From contig JAEYAG010000050.1 in NCBI GenBank assembly GCA_023451265.1, forward strand, positions 1 through 14,329: a DNA stretch of 14,329 nt, given 5' to 3'. Each line of letters opens with the position of its first letter. Position 1 is the first letter of the stretch. Positions 4,868 to 14,095 of this stretch are shown piece by piece. A program made the translations under genes and the position numbers. Below the pieces are notes generated by a model. It was not told where the DNA came from. It saw nothing but the letters and a program-made list of their open reading frames with translations, and made no database searches. The stretch is from Actinomycetes bacterium (GTDB taxonomy: Bacteria > Actinomycetota > Actinomycetes > Actinomycetales > Microbacteriaceae).

Positions 4868-6010
4868 GTGAAGTTCCACGTGAATCGCGACGTGTTCAGC
4901 GAGGCCGTGTCGTTCGTCGTCAAGCTCCTGCCGCAGCGCAACCCGCAGCCGATCCTGGCCGGTGTGCTCATCGAGGCGACGGAGGACGGACTCTCGCACG
5001 CCGCGTTCGACTACGAGGCGTCGGCACGCACGAGGATCGAAGCGACCGTCGACGAGCCGGGCACGATCCTCGTCCACGGCCGGCTGCTCTCGGAGATCGC
5101 GAGCCGTCTCCCGAGCGCTCCCATCCAGATCGAGGTCGGCGCCGACGACGGCATCGTCCTCACCTGCGGGTCGGCGCGGTTCACCCTCGCGTCGATGCCC
5201 GTGCAGGAATACCCCGCCATCCCCGAGGTCTCCGGCGAATCCGGGCTCGTCCCGGCCGAGGAGTTCGCGACGGCCATCTCGCAGGTCGCCTTCGCCGCCT
5301 CCCGCGATGACGTCACCCCCGTGCTCACCGGTGTGCAGCTGGAGGTCGCCGGTACCGAGCTCAGCCTCGTCGCGACCGACCGCTACCGCGTCGCGCTCCG
5401 CGACGTCGCTTGGGACGGCGGCACCGTCGCGGGAGACGAGTCGACGACGGCGCTCGTGCCGGCGCGCACCCTCACCGAGGTGGGGAAGACCTTCGCACAC
5501 TCCGGCGACATCCAGATCTCGTTCTCCGGATCCGGCGATCGCGAGATCATCGCGTTCACGGCGGGCAACAAGACCGTCACCTCGCTGCTGATCAAGGGCA
5601 ACTTCCCGCCGGTGCGCCGGCTGTTCCCCGAGCAGACCGACCACTACGCCGTCGTCAACACCGCCGACCTCGCCGAGGCCGTCCGCCGCGTCTCGCTCGT
5701 GCTCGACCGCTCGGCGCCGCTGCGGTTCACGTTCGGCGAGGACGGCGTGTCGATGGACGCCTCCGGCACCGAGCAGGCGCGCGCGACCGAGTCGGTCGAC
5801 GCGACGCTCGCGGGCGAAGAGGTCACGCTGGGCCTGAACCCGCAGTACCTACTCGAGGCGCTCGGCGCCGTCAAGAGCGAGTTCGCGCGCATCACGTTCA
5901 CCTCGAGCGACAACGCGAACAAGCTCAGCCCGGTGCTCATCACGCCGCAGACCTCGGGCGGTCCCGAGAGCTTCAAGTACCTCCTGCAGCCGAACCTGCT
6001 GCTGCGCTGA
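4868..6010 (+). CDS. dnaN: DNA polymerase III beta subunit (sliding clamp)
   Basis: A 380-aa protein of normal clamp length, made of three similar beta-clamp domains (about 1-125, 126-250, 251-380). It begins MKFHVNRDVFSEAVSFVVKLLPQR. Family landmarks include VLIEATEDGLSHAAFDYEAS in domain 1, LTGVQLEVAGTELSLVATDRYRVA in domain 2, and the C-terminal LSPVLITPQ region followed by the binding-cleft tail. It dimerises into a ring that tethers the replicative polymerase and recruits repair enzymes. The start is GTG at 4868, with GGGAG 5 nt upstream. TAGCAT at 4820-4825 is a possible -10. The first codons contain a two-mismatch parS-like sequence (4873-4886). It is followed by recF with no gnd gene between, unlike Streptomyces. 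Confidence 0.99.
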   Translation: MKFHVNRDVFSEAVSFVVKLLPQRNPQPILAGVLIEATEDGLSHAAFDYEASARTRIEATVDEPGTILVHGRLLSEIASRLPSAPIQIEVGADDGIVLTCGSARFTLASMPVQEYPAIPEVSGESGLVPAEEFATAISQVAFAASRDDVTPVLTGVQLEVAGTELSLVATDRYRVALRDVAWDGGTVAGDESTTALVPARTLTEVGKTFAHSGDIQISFSGSGDREIIAFTAGNKTVTSLLIKGNFPPVRRLFPEQTDHYAVVNTADLAEAVRRVSLVLDRSAPLRFTFGEDGVSMDASGTEQARATESVDATLAGEEVTLGLNPQYLLEALGAVKSEFARITFTSSDNANKLSPVLITPQTSGGPESFKYLLQPNLLLR

Positions 6011-6050
6011 TCGCCGCGCGGGCGGCGACCAGCACGTCGGCGCCGCGGCC

Positions 6051-6056
6051 TAGGCT
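6051..6056 (+). promoter_or_regulatory. Candidate -10 element for a leaderless recF transcript
   Basis: TAGGCT fits the actinobacterial TAnnnT -10 and ends exactly 6 nt before the recF GTG, so transcription would begin at or next to the start codon. No Shine-Dalgarno precedes that GTG. No clear -35 is seen. The NUDIX gene shows the same geometry. Confidence 0.45.
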
Positions 6057-6062
6057 TGACCG

Positions 6063-7247
6063 GTGATCGTGGAGCAGCTGAATCTCGTGGACTTCCGCAA
6101 TTACGCGGCAGCCGACGTGACGCTCGCGCCCGGTCCGAACGTCTTCGTCGGTCGCAACGGCCAGGGCAAGACCAACCTCGCCGAGGCCATCGGCTACTTC
6201 GCCACCCTCGGGTCGCATCGCGTCTCGCAGGACGCGCCGATGGTCCGCGACGGTGAGGATGCCGCGATCGTGCGCATGCGGCTGGCCTATGGCGAGCGGC
6301 GGGTGCTGCTCGAAGCGCAGCTGAACCGCACCGGGAGCAACAAGGCGCGCGTCAACGGATCCGCGGTGAAGACCGCGGAACTGCCCCGGTACGCGCAAGT
6401 GGTCCTGTTCGCCCCGGAAGATCTGCAGATCGTCCGATCCGATCCCTCCGCCCGGCGCCGGTTCGCCGATCAGCTGCTCATCCAGCGCGCACCGCGCATG
6501 GCGGGCGTCCTCGCCGACTACGACCGCGTGCTCAAGCAGCGGACGGCGCTGCTGAAGTCGGCGCGAGCCCGCGGCATCCGAGGCGAGAACCTGTCGACCC
6601 TCGAGGTCTGGGATGACAAGCTGATCCAGCTCGGCACGGACGTCATCCGCGCCCGCCTCGCCCTCGCGGCGGATCTCGCCGGTCCCGTCGCCGAGGCGTA
6701 CACGGCGATCGCCGGCGCGGACCACCGCCCCGAGCTGGAGTGGCTGCTGTCGATCGGCGGCACCGATCCCGATGACGACGAGGAGCGTGCCGATGCCGCG
6801 GCATCCGCCTCGCCCTCTGCCCACGCTGCCCTCTCGGCGGCGGACATCGCCGGCGCGTTCCGCTCCGCGCTGACGAGTAAGCGCGCCGCGGAACTCGAGC
6901 GCGGTCTCACCCTCGTGGGCCCGCACCGCGACGATCTTCTGCTGCGGGTGCGCAGACTTCCCGTCAAGGGCTACGCGTCGCACGGTGAATCGTGGTCGGT
7001 CGCCCTCTCGCTGCGCCTCGCCTCAGCCCACCTGCTGCGCGCGCAGTCGCAGCTGGGAGATCCGGTGCTCATCCTCGACGACGTGTTCGCCGAGCTCGAC
7101 ACCGATCGGCGGGCGCGTCTGGCCGGCATGGTGGAGGGCTTCGAGCAGGTCATCGTGACGGCCGCCGTCGAGGAGGACGTCCCGCCGGCCCTGCGCGCCC
7201 GCACGGTGCGGGTCGTCGCCGGCACGATCGAGGTGGCGCATGAGTGA
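6063..7247 (+). CDS. recF: DNA replication and repair protein RecF
   Basis: A 394-aa SMC-like ATPase. The N-terminus IVEQLNLVDFRNYAAADVTL is typical of RecF. Walker A is GRNGQGKT (30-37), followed by NLAEAIGYFATLGSHR. GPHRDD lies at 286-291. The signature region SHGESWSVALSLRLA covers 306-320 and Walker B is PVLILDDVFAELD (334-346), with the D-loop after it. A low-complexity acidic/Ala-rich insert (about 233-258) breaks the coiled arm. RecF acts with RecO and RecR to load RecA at single-strand gaps. The start is GTG at 6063, 52 bp after dnaN, without a Shine-Dalgarno and probably leaderless. It overlaps the next gene by 8 bp, indicating coupled translation. Confidence 0.98.
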   Translation: MIVEQLNLVDFRNYAAADVTLAPGPNVFVGRNGQGKTNLAEAIGYFATLGSHRVSQDAPMVRDGEDAAIVRMRLAYGERRVLLEAQLNRTGSNKARVNGSAVKTAELPRYAQVVLFAPEDLQIVRSDPSARRRFADQLLIQRAPRMAGVLADYDRVLKQRTALLKSARARGIRGENLSTLEVWDDKLIQLGTDVIRARLALAADLAGPVAEAYTAIAGADHRPELEWLLSIGGTDPDDDEERADAAASASPSAHAALSAADIAGAFRSALTSKRAAELERGLTLVGPHRDDLLLRVRRLPVKGYASHGESWSVALSLRLASAHLLRAQSQLGDPVLILDDVFAELDTDRRARLAGMVEGFEQVIVTAAVEEDVPPALRARTVRVVAGTIEVAHE

Positions 7248-7734
7248 CGAGACGCCCGCGGTGCCCGAGACGATCGGCACCTACCTGCGGCTGCGCGGGC
7301 TCGAGCCCTCGCCGCGTGCCGCGCGCCGCCGCCGCAAACGGGGCAGCGACGACGAGGACAAGCAGCCGTTCGCTCCCGGCCGCGACCCGAAGGGAGTCGG
7401 CGACGTGCTCGCCGACCTCACCAAGCAGTCGGGGTGGGACTCGCAGCTGGCCCGCGAAGACCTCGTGTTGCAGTGGACCGACGTGGCCGGCGAGGAGACC
7501 GCCCGCCACGCTCACCCGGTGGCCCTCGCCGACGGACTGCTGACCGTGCAGTGCGATTCGACCGCGTGGGCCAAGAACCTCCAGCTCATGCGCGGCGAGA
7601 TCGTCACGCAGCTCATGCGTCGGTTCCCGGATGCCGGGGTGACCAACGTCCGTTTCGTGGGGCCGGACGTCCCCTCCTGGAAATGGGGCCCCAGAGCCGT
7701 TCCAGGGCGCGGTCCTCGCGATACCTACGGGTAA
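7240..7734 (+). CDS. dciA: DUF721 protein, DciA-type replicative helicase operator
   Basis: A 164-aa protein with a basic, Arg-rich and then acidic N-terminal stretch (residues 25-45, AARRRRKRGSDDEDK). The DUF721 domain spans about 50-140. Visible landmarks are GVGDVLADL, SGWDSQLAREDLVLQWTDVAG, HPVALADGLLTVQCDSTAWA and LQLMRGEIVTQL. DUF721 proteins placed between recF and gyrB in actinobacteria are known as DciA, which interacts with the DnaB helicase in bacteria lacking DnaC/DnaI. Assigning that role here rests on family and position. The ATG at 7240 lies inside the end of recF, with AGGTGG just upstream. The short C-terminal tail (RAVPGRGPRDTYG) looks unstructured. A 132-bp gap to gyrB follows. 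Confidence 0.92.
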   Translation: MSDETPAVPETIGTYLRLRGLEPSPRAARRRRKRGSDDEDKQPFAPGRDPKGVGDVLADLTKQSGWDSQLAREDLVLQWTDVAGEETARHAHPVALADGLLTVQCDSTAWAKNLQLMRGEIVTQLMRRFPDAGVTNVRFVGPDVPSWKWGPRAVPGRGPRDTYG

Positions 7735-7810
7735 CCCACGTCCTGCGGCATCCTGACGATTTTCCGGGCGCCATAGGGCCGTTCTCGCGTCGATGGCGGG
7801 GAAAGAACGA

Positions 7811-7816
7811 TAGACT
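7811..7816 (+). promoter_or_regulatory. Candidate -10 element for gyrB-gyrA
   Basis: TAGACT in the 132-bp dciA-gyrB gap fits TAnnnT and would give a leader of roughly 40-45 nt. No clear -35 is visible. The gap also holds two purine-rich GGAGG/AGGAG patches (7826-7829 and 7851-7855); the second is 11 nt from the ATG, rather far for a ribosome binding site. Confidence 0.35.
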
Positions 7817-7866
7817 CGATCGTTGGAGGACCGCGCCTGCGGTCGGACCCAGGAGCACGCGAGCAT

Positions 7867-9927
7867 ATGACGTCTGATACCCCCGACAGCGTTCCTCAGG
7901 AACTTCCGCCCAAGCCGTCTGAGAGGGCGGGGCAGCCGCAGAAGGTCGAGAACGAGTACGGGGCCGACGCCATCCAGGTGCTCGAGGGCCTCGAAGCCGT
8001 GCGCAAGCGGCCGGGCATGTACATCGGCTCCACGGGTGAGCGGGGCCTGCACCACCTCGTCTACGAGATCGTCGACAACTCCGTCGATGAGGCGCTCGCC
8101 GGATACTGCGACACGATCGCCGTCACGATCCTCGCCGACGGCGCGATCCGCGTCGTGGACAACGGCCGCGGCATCCCCGTCGACCCCCACGCGTCCGATC
8201 CGACGAAGTCCACCGTCGAGGTCGTGCTCACCGTGCTCCACGCCGGCGGCAAGTTCGGCGGCGGCGGATACGCCGTCTCCGGTGGTCTCCACGGCGTCGG
8301 CTCGTCGGTGGTGAACGCGCTCTCGACGCGGTTCGAGGTGGAGATCCGCCGTCAGGGCTACGTCTGGCGGCAGACCTTCAGCGGCGGGGGCAAGCCGGAG
8401 GGGCCGCTCGCGCGGGGCGAGGAGACGGAGGAGACCGGGACGATCATCACGTTCTGGCCCGACGCCACGATCTTCGAGAGCGTCGACTTCGACTACGACA
8501 CGCTGCGCACCCGCTTCCAGCAGACCGCGTTCCTCAACAAGGGTCTGCGCATCACGCTGAGCGATGAGCGCCCGGCATCCGCCTATGTCGTCGACGGCGA
8601 CGAGGGCCAGGCGGTGGAGAAGCAGCCGCACGACGACTTCCACTACGAGCGCGGCCTCGTCGACTACGTCGAGTACCTGAACAAGGTGCGCAAGGCCGAG
8701 GTCGTCAACGACGAGATCATCGAGGTCGAATCCGAGGACACCGAGCGGCACATTTCGCTCGAGCTCGCGATGCAGTGGACGACGAGCTACACCGAGAACG
8801 TCTTCACGTTCGCCAACACCATCAACACGCACGAGGGCGGCACCCACGAAGAGGGCTTCCGCGCGGCGCTGACCACGCTCATCAACAAGTACGCCCGGGC
8901 GAACAATCTCCTCAAGGAGAAGGACGACAACCTCACCGGCGAGGACATTCGCGAGGGCCTCACCGCGGTGATCTCGGTGAAGCTGTCCGAGCCGCAGTTC
9001 GAGGGCCAGACCAAGACCAAGCTCGGCAACACCGAGGCCAAGGCGTTCGTGCAGAAGATCGTCGGCGACCAGCTCACCGACTGGCTCGACCGCAACCCGC
9101 AGCAGGCCAAACGCATCATCACGAAGGCGATCGACGCGGCGACCGCGCGCCTGGCGGCGCGCAAGGCGCGGGAGACGGCCCGTCGCAAGAGCGTGTTCGA
9201 GTCGGCATCCATGCCCGACAAGCTCAAGGACTGCACGAGCAAGGATCCCTCCATCAGCGAGATCTTCCTCGTCGAGGGCGACTCCGCCGGCGGTTCGGCC
9301 GTGCGCGGCCGCGACCCCGAGACGCAGGCCATCCTGTCGCTGCGCGGCAAGGTGCTCAACGTCGAGAAGGCGCGCCTGGACCGTGCCCTCGGCAACAACG
9401 AGATCCAGGCGATCATCTCCGCGTTCGGCTGCGGCATCGGCGAGGACTTCGACGTCGAGAAGGCGCGGTATCACAAGATCGTCCTCATGGCGGATGCCGA
9501 CGTGGACGGGCAGCACATCACGACGCTGCTGCTGACCCTGCTGTTCCGCTACATGCGCGGTCTCATCGAGGCCGGCTTCGTGTATCTCGCGATGCCGCCG
9601 CTGTACCGGCTCAAGTGGTCCAACGCCGAGCACGAGTACGTGTTCAGCGACAAGGAGCGCGACGCGCTGCTCGCGGACGGACTGGCCAACGGCAAGCGGA
9701 TCCCCAAGGAATCCGGCATCCAGCGCTACAAGGGTCTCGGTGAGATGAACCCGAAGGAGCTGTGGGAGACCACGATGGACCACAACACCCGCACCCTGCG
9801 GCAGGTGACCATCGACGACGCCGCCGCCGCGGACGAGATCTTCTCGGTGCTGATGGGCGAAGACGTGGAGTCTAGGCGCGGGTTCATCCAGCGCAACGCC
9901 AAAGACGTCCGCTTCCTGGACATCTGA
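7867..9927 (+). CDS. gyrB: DNA gyrase subunit B
   Basis: A 686-aa protein of normal actinobacterial length. The GHKL ATPase domain begins near YGADAIQVLEGLEAVRKRPG (31-50). It contains the N-box YEIVDNSVDEALAG (66-79, with Glu67 as the expected catalytic base), DNGRGIP (98-104) and GGLHGVGSSVVNALS (139-153). The transducer QTKTKLGN motif is at 381-388. The TOPRIM domain has FLVEGDSAGGSA (467-478, catalytic Glu470) and the metal-binding DADVD (543-547). The C-terminal part includes QRYKGLGEMNPKELWETTMD. GyrB powers ATP-dependent negative supercoiling with GyrA and is the target of aminocoumarins. The ATG start follows AGGAG at 11 nt. The N-terminal 25 residues are Pro/Glu-rich and variable. 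The gap to gyrA is 30 bp. Confidence 0.99.
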   Translation: MTSDTPDSVPQELPPKPSERAGQPQKVENEYGADAIQVLEGLEAVRKRPGMYIGSTGERGLHHLVYEIVDNSVDEALAGYCDTIAVTILADGAIRVVDNGRGIPVDPHASDPTKSTVEVVLTVLHAGGKFGGGGYAVSGGLHGVGSSVVNALSTRFEVEIRRQGYVWRQTFSGGGKPEGPLARGEETEETGTIITFWPDATIFESVDFDYDTLRTRFQQTAFLNKGLRITLSDERPASAYVVDGDEGQAVEKQPHDDFHYERGLVDYVEYLNKVRKAEVVNDEIIEVESEDTERHISLELAMQWTTSYTENVFTFANTINTHEGGTHEEGFRAALTTLINKYARANNLLKEKDDNLTGEDIREGLTAVISVKLSEPQFEGQTKTKLGNTEAKAFVQKIVGDQLTDWLDRNPQQAKRIITKAIDAATARLAARKARETARRKSVFESASMPDKLKDCTSKDPSISEIFLVEGDSAGGSAVRGRDPETQAILSLRGKVLNVEKARLDRALGNNEIQAIISAFGCGIGEDFDVEKARYHKIVLMADADVDGQHITTLLLTLLFRYMRGLIEAGFVYLAMPPLYRLKWSNAEHEYVFSDKERDALLADGLANGKRIPKESGIQRYKGLGEMNPKELWETTMDHNTRTLRQVTIDDAAAADEIFSVLMGEDVESRRGFIQRNAKDVRFLDI

Positions 9928-9928
9928 T

Positions 9929-9946
9929 CCCTTCGACGAGCTCAGG
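9929..9946. repeat. Short interspersed intergenic repeat between gyrB and gyrA
   Basis: CCCTTCGACGAGCTCAGG fills most of the 30-bp gap. It closely resembles a short imperfect palindrome (CCCTTCGACAAGCTCAGG type) that I recall as common between genes in many high-GC genomes. Only one copy is in this window, so the repeat status is inferred. Its AGGA end falls 10 nt before the gyrA ATG and may serve as its ribosome binding site. Confidence 0.5.
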
Positions 9947-9957
9947 AACGATGACGA

Positions 9958-12536
<2,579 letters not shown>

Positions 12537-12540
<4 letters not shown>

Positions 12541-12938
12541 GCACGGTAGCCGACAAGCTCGCCAAGAAGTCCTCGAGCAAGACCAGCGCCAAGCAGGTGC
12601 GCCTGCGCCTGGTGTACGTGGACTTCTGGTCCGCGGTCAAGCTGTCGTTCCTCGCGGCGGTGGCCCTGGCGATCGTGACGATCGTCTCGGTGTTTCTCGT
12701 CTTCATGGTCATCAAGACCACGGGCCTGATCGGCAAGCTCGATGAGCTGTTCACGGCGTTCGACGACAACTTCACGTTGAGCACATACATCGACCTGCCG
12801 CAGGTGATGGCGTTCGCCGCGATCGTGGCGATCCTGAACCTCATCGTGATCACGGTGCTCGGCGCCGTGGTGGCGGGGATCTACAACCTCATGGTGAAGG
12901 TGACCGGCGGACTGCTCGTCGGCTTCACCTCCAATTAG
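12537..12938 (+). CDS. DUF3566 transmembrane protein
   Basis: A 133-aa membrane protein. A short Lys/Ser-rich cytoplasmic N-terminus (residues 1-24) is followed by LVYVDFWSAVKLSF. The first hydrophobic helix is about 36-58 and the second about 91-118, joined by a polar loop of about 30 residues (KLDELFTAFDDNFTLSTYIDLPQ). This matches the DUF3566 family, an actinobacterial membrane protein found directly after gyrA (Rv0007 occupies this place in Mycobacterium tuberculosis). Its biochemical function is not established. The ATG overlaps the gyrA stop by 4 bp, so translation is coupled; no Shine-Dalgarno is needed, though GAAGG lies a little upstream. A small hairpin (CCCGA-GAA-TCGGG, 12946-12958) follows the stop. 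Confidence 0.92.
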
Positions 12939-12958
12939 GGCTCAGCCCGAGAATCGGG

Positions 12959-12964
12959 TAAAGT
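12959..12964 (+). promoter_or_regulatory. Candidate -10 element for the tRNA pair
   Basis: TAAAGT fits TAnnnT and lies 12 bp before the tRNA-Ile 5' end, giving a very short leader as expected for a tRNA promoter. A clear -35 is not seen, and the spacer overlaps the hairpin at 12946-12958. Confidence 0.35.
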
Positions 12965-12976
12965 CTACGAGGTTGC

Positions 12977-13053
12977 GGGGCTATAGCTCAGGCGGTTAGA
13001 GCGCTTCACTGATAATGAAGAGGTCCCAGGTTCAAGTCCTGGTAGCCCCACCA
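12977..13053 (+). tRNA. ileT: tRNA-Ile (anticodon GAU), CCA encoded
   Basis: A full cloverleaf can be read. The acceptor GGGGCTA pairs with TAGCCCC, and the D-arm has AGCTCAGGCGGTTAGAGC. The anticodon stem-loop CTTCA-CTGATAA-TGAAG has GAT at 13011-13013. The variable loop is GAGGTC-type, the T-arm has GGTTCAAGTCC, and the discriminator A is followed by an encoded CCA at 13051-13053. The mature length is 77 nt. Its position after gyrA matches other actinobacteria. Confidence 0.98.
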
Positions 13054-13076
13054 ATACCTCCCCTACAACAACATTC

Positions 13077-13149
13077 GGGGCCTTAGCTCAGTTGGTAGAG
13101 CGCCTGCTTTGCAAGCAGGATGTCAGGAGTTCGAATCTCCTAGGCTCCA
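13077..13149 (+). tRNA. alaT: tRNA-Ala (anticodon UGC), no encoded CCA
   Basis: The acceptor GGGGCCT pairs with AGGCTCC (one G-T pair), and the D-arm has AGCTCAGTTGGTAGAGC. The anticodon stem-loop CCTGC-TTTGCAA-GCAGG has TGC at 13110-13112. The T-arm has GGAGTTCGAATCTCC and the discriminator is A13149. The next bases are CATC, so the 3' CCA must be added by the nucleotidyltransferase, unlike the neighbouring tRNA-Ile. The 23-bp spacer suggests a shared transcript. Confidence 0.98.
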
Positions 13150-13163
13150 CATCACATCGGCCC

Positions 13164-13184
13164 CCCGCCTCGGGAGGTAGCGGG
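13164..13184. terminator. Hairpin between tRNA-Ala and the convergent gene
   Basis: CCCGC (13164-13168) pairs with GCGGG (13180-13184), and an interrupted inner stem (CCT/AGG) is possible. It sits between the tRNA-Ala end and the stop of the convergent minus-strand gene, where a bidirectional terminator would be expected. It has no T-run, so this is tentative. Confidence 0.3.
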
Positions 13185-13185
13185 A

Positions 13186-13587
13186 TCAACCGGCTACGTC
13201 GACGGACCAGCAGATCTCGGGCGCCGCGCCGTGGATGAGGATCCACTCGACCACGGAGAGCGCGTCCGAAAGCGCGAGCGTGTCTCGGTCCGCGTACTCG
13301 TCCTCCTGTCCGTTCTCGAGCAGGTAGCCACCGCTCGTCCCCTGCGCGCCGTCGTCGATCGCATGCCCGGCGCTCCCGTCGGCCCCCACGAGCATGACCA
13401 TGACCCGTTGGCGGTTCGTGACGAGGTGCAGCATCAGCCCGGTGTCCGACTGCAGCACCGTCGTGAGCTTCCCGGCGGCCGCCCGGTCGGCCAGGAGCGT
13501 GCGGATCTCTGAGACCACGAGCGGCGAGCCGTCGACACCTGCCAGCGACCAACTCGACGCGCGGTGCTTCTCGTCCATGTCCCCCAT
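13186..13587 (-). CDS. Imm1-like (immunity protein family) small protein, function unproven
   Basis: A 133-aa, acidic, soluble protein with no signal or membrane segment. The C-terminal half reads MVMLVGADGSAGHAIDD, then GGYLLENGQEDEYADRDTLA and SDALSVVEWILIHGAAPEICW. This order (a GGY strand, an E-rich acidic patch, a helix ending in a short G-xxP turn and a conserved Trp) resembles the Imm1 family of immunity proteins in polymorphic toxin systems. I identify this by pattern memory only. No toxin or secretion gene is visible beside it, so it would be an orphan; such genes often remain after toxin loss. Start: ATG 13587 is used, but ATG 13578 (third-codon shift, MDEKHRASS) directly after GGGGGAC is about as likely. 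It diverges from the NUDIX gene with 44 bp between and converges on the tRNAs. Confidence 0.7.
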   Translation of the reverse strand: MGDMDEKHRASSWSLAGVDGSPLVVSEIRTLLADRAAAGKLTTVLQSDTGLMLHLVTNRQRVMVMLVGADGSAGHAIDDGAQGTSGGYLLENGQEDEYADRDTLALSDALSVVEWILIHGAAPEICWSVDVAG

Positions 13588-13619
13588 CCTGCCTGACCGC
13601 CCAGGACCAGCGGCCTCGG

Positions 13620-13625
13620 TAGGGT
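13620..13625 (+). promoter_or_regulatory. Candidate -10 element for a leaderless NUDIX transcript
   Basis: TAGGGT fits TAnnnT and ends exactly 6 nt before the ATG at 13632, so the message may begin at the start codon. The intervening GGCGGG could alternatively act as a very close ribosome binding site. No clear -35 is seen. Confidence 0.4.
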
Positions 13626-13631
13626 GGCGGG

Positions 13632-14054
13632 ATGGACCTCCGCGTCGCGGCCTATGCCGTCATCGTCGACGACGAGGGGCGTGTGCTGCTGGCCCACTGG
13701 AACGAGGGGCGCCGCGCCGCGTGGACGCTGCCAGGCGGCGGACTCGAGCCCGGTGAGGATCCCGCCGATGCCGCGCGCCGCGAGGTCCTGGAAGAGACCG
13801 GGTTTCACGTGGAACTAGGGGATCTCCTCGGCATCCATTCCCGCGTGATCCCCGCGCGACAGCGCATCACGCCCGGCGCCGATGCTCCCCTCCACACCCT
13901 GCGCATCCTCTACCGCGCCCGCATCACGGGCGGTCGGCTGCGCAACGAAGTGGGCGGCTCCACCGACCGCGCGGGCTGGTTCCCCGTCGCCGAGATCGCC
14001 GACCTGCAGCACGTGCAACTCGTCGACATCGGGCTGGAGATGGCGGGGCTCTGA
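13632..14054 (+). CDS. NUDIX hydrolase
   Basis: A 140-aa single-domain protein. The full Nudix box GGLEPGEDPADAARREVLEETGF lies at residues 36-58 and matches Gx5Ex7REUxEExGU exactly, with the metal-binding Glu51, Glu54 and Glu55. It begins DLRVAAYAVIVDDEGRVLLAHW and has the common LPGGGLEPGE entry. Near the C-terminus, GWFPVAEIADLQHVQLVDIGL resembles the closing part of many ADP-ribose or nucleotide hydrolases. NUDIX enzymes cleave nucleoside diphosphates linked to another group; the substrate cannot be read from the sequence. It is divergent from the Imm1-like gene, probably leaderless, and followed by repeats rather than a partner gene. Codons 57-62 carry a one-mismatch parS-like sequence. 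Confidence 0.95.
   Translation: MDLRVAAYAVIVDDEGRVLLAHWNEGRRAAWTLPGGGLEPGEDPADAARREVLEETGFHVELGDLLGIHSRVIPARQRITPGADAPLHTLRILYRARITGGRLRNEVGGSTDRAGWFPVAEIADLQHVQLVDIGLEMAGL
13802..13815. promoter_or_regulatory. parS-like site with one mismatch
   Basis: GTTTCACGTGGAAC matches the parS core GTTTCACGTGAAAC at 13 of 14 positions. It lies inside the NUDIX coding sequence (residues 57-61), about 9.2 kb to the right of oriC, on the side opposite the rsmG parS. ParB binding is plausible but unproven; some natural parS sites carry one mismatch. Confidence 0.55.
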
Positions 14055-14095
14055 TCTCGGTACGCCGCTCGTTCCTCGCGGCTACTCGATCACCG
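14054..14095. repeat. REP-like imperfect palindrome after the NUDIX gene
   Basis: Arms GATCTCGGTACGCCGC and GCGGCTACTCGATC pair imperfectly around the 9-nt loop TCGTTCCTC (perfect part GCCGC 14064-14068 with GCGGC 14078-14082). The sequence type (CTCGxTACGC...GCTACTCGA) resembles intergenic palindromes that I recall from Microbacteriaceae genomes. It could act as a transcript end for the convergent NUDIX and downstream genes. Confidence 0.55.

Noticed and set aside
4523..5644. A 373-codon minus-strand open frame spanning oriC and dnaN
   Set aside because: It overlaps DnaA boxes and the clear dnaN gene, and its translation is Arg/Asp/Gly-rich without a recognisable domain.
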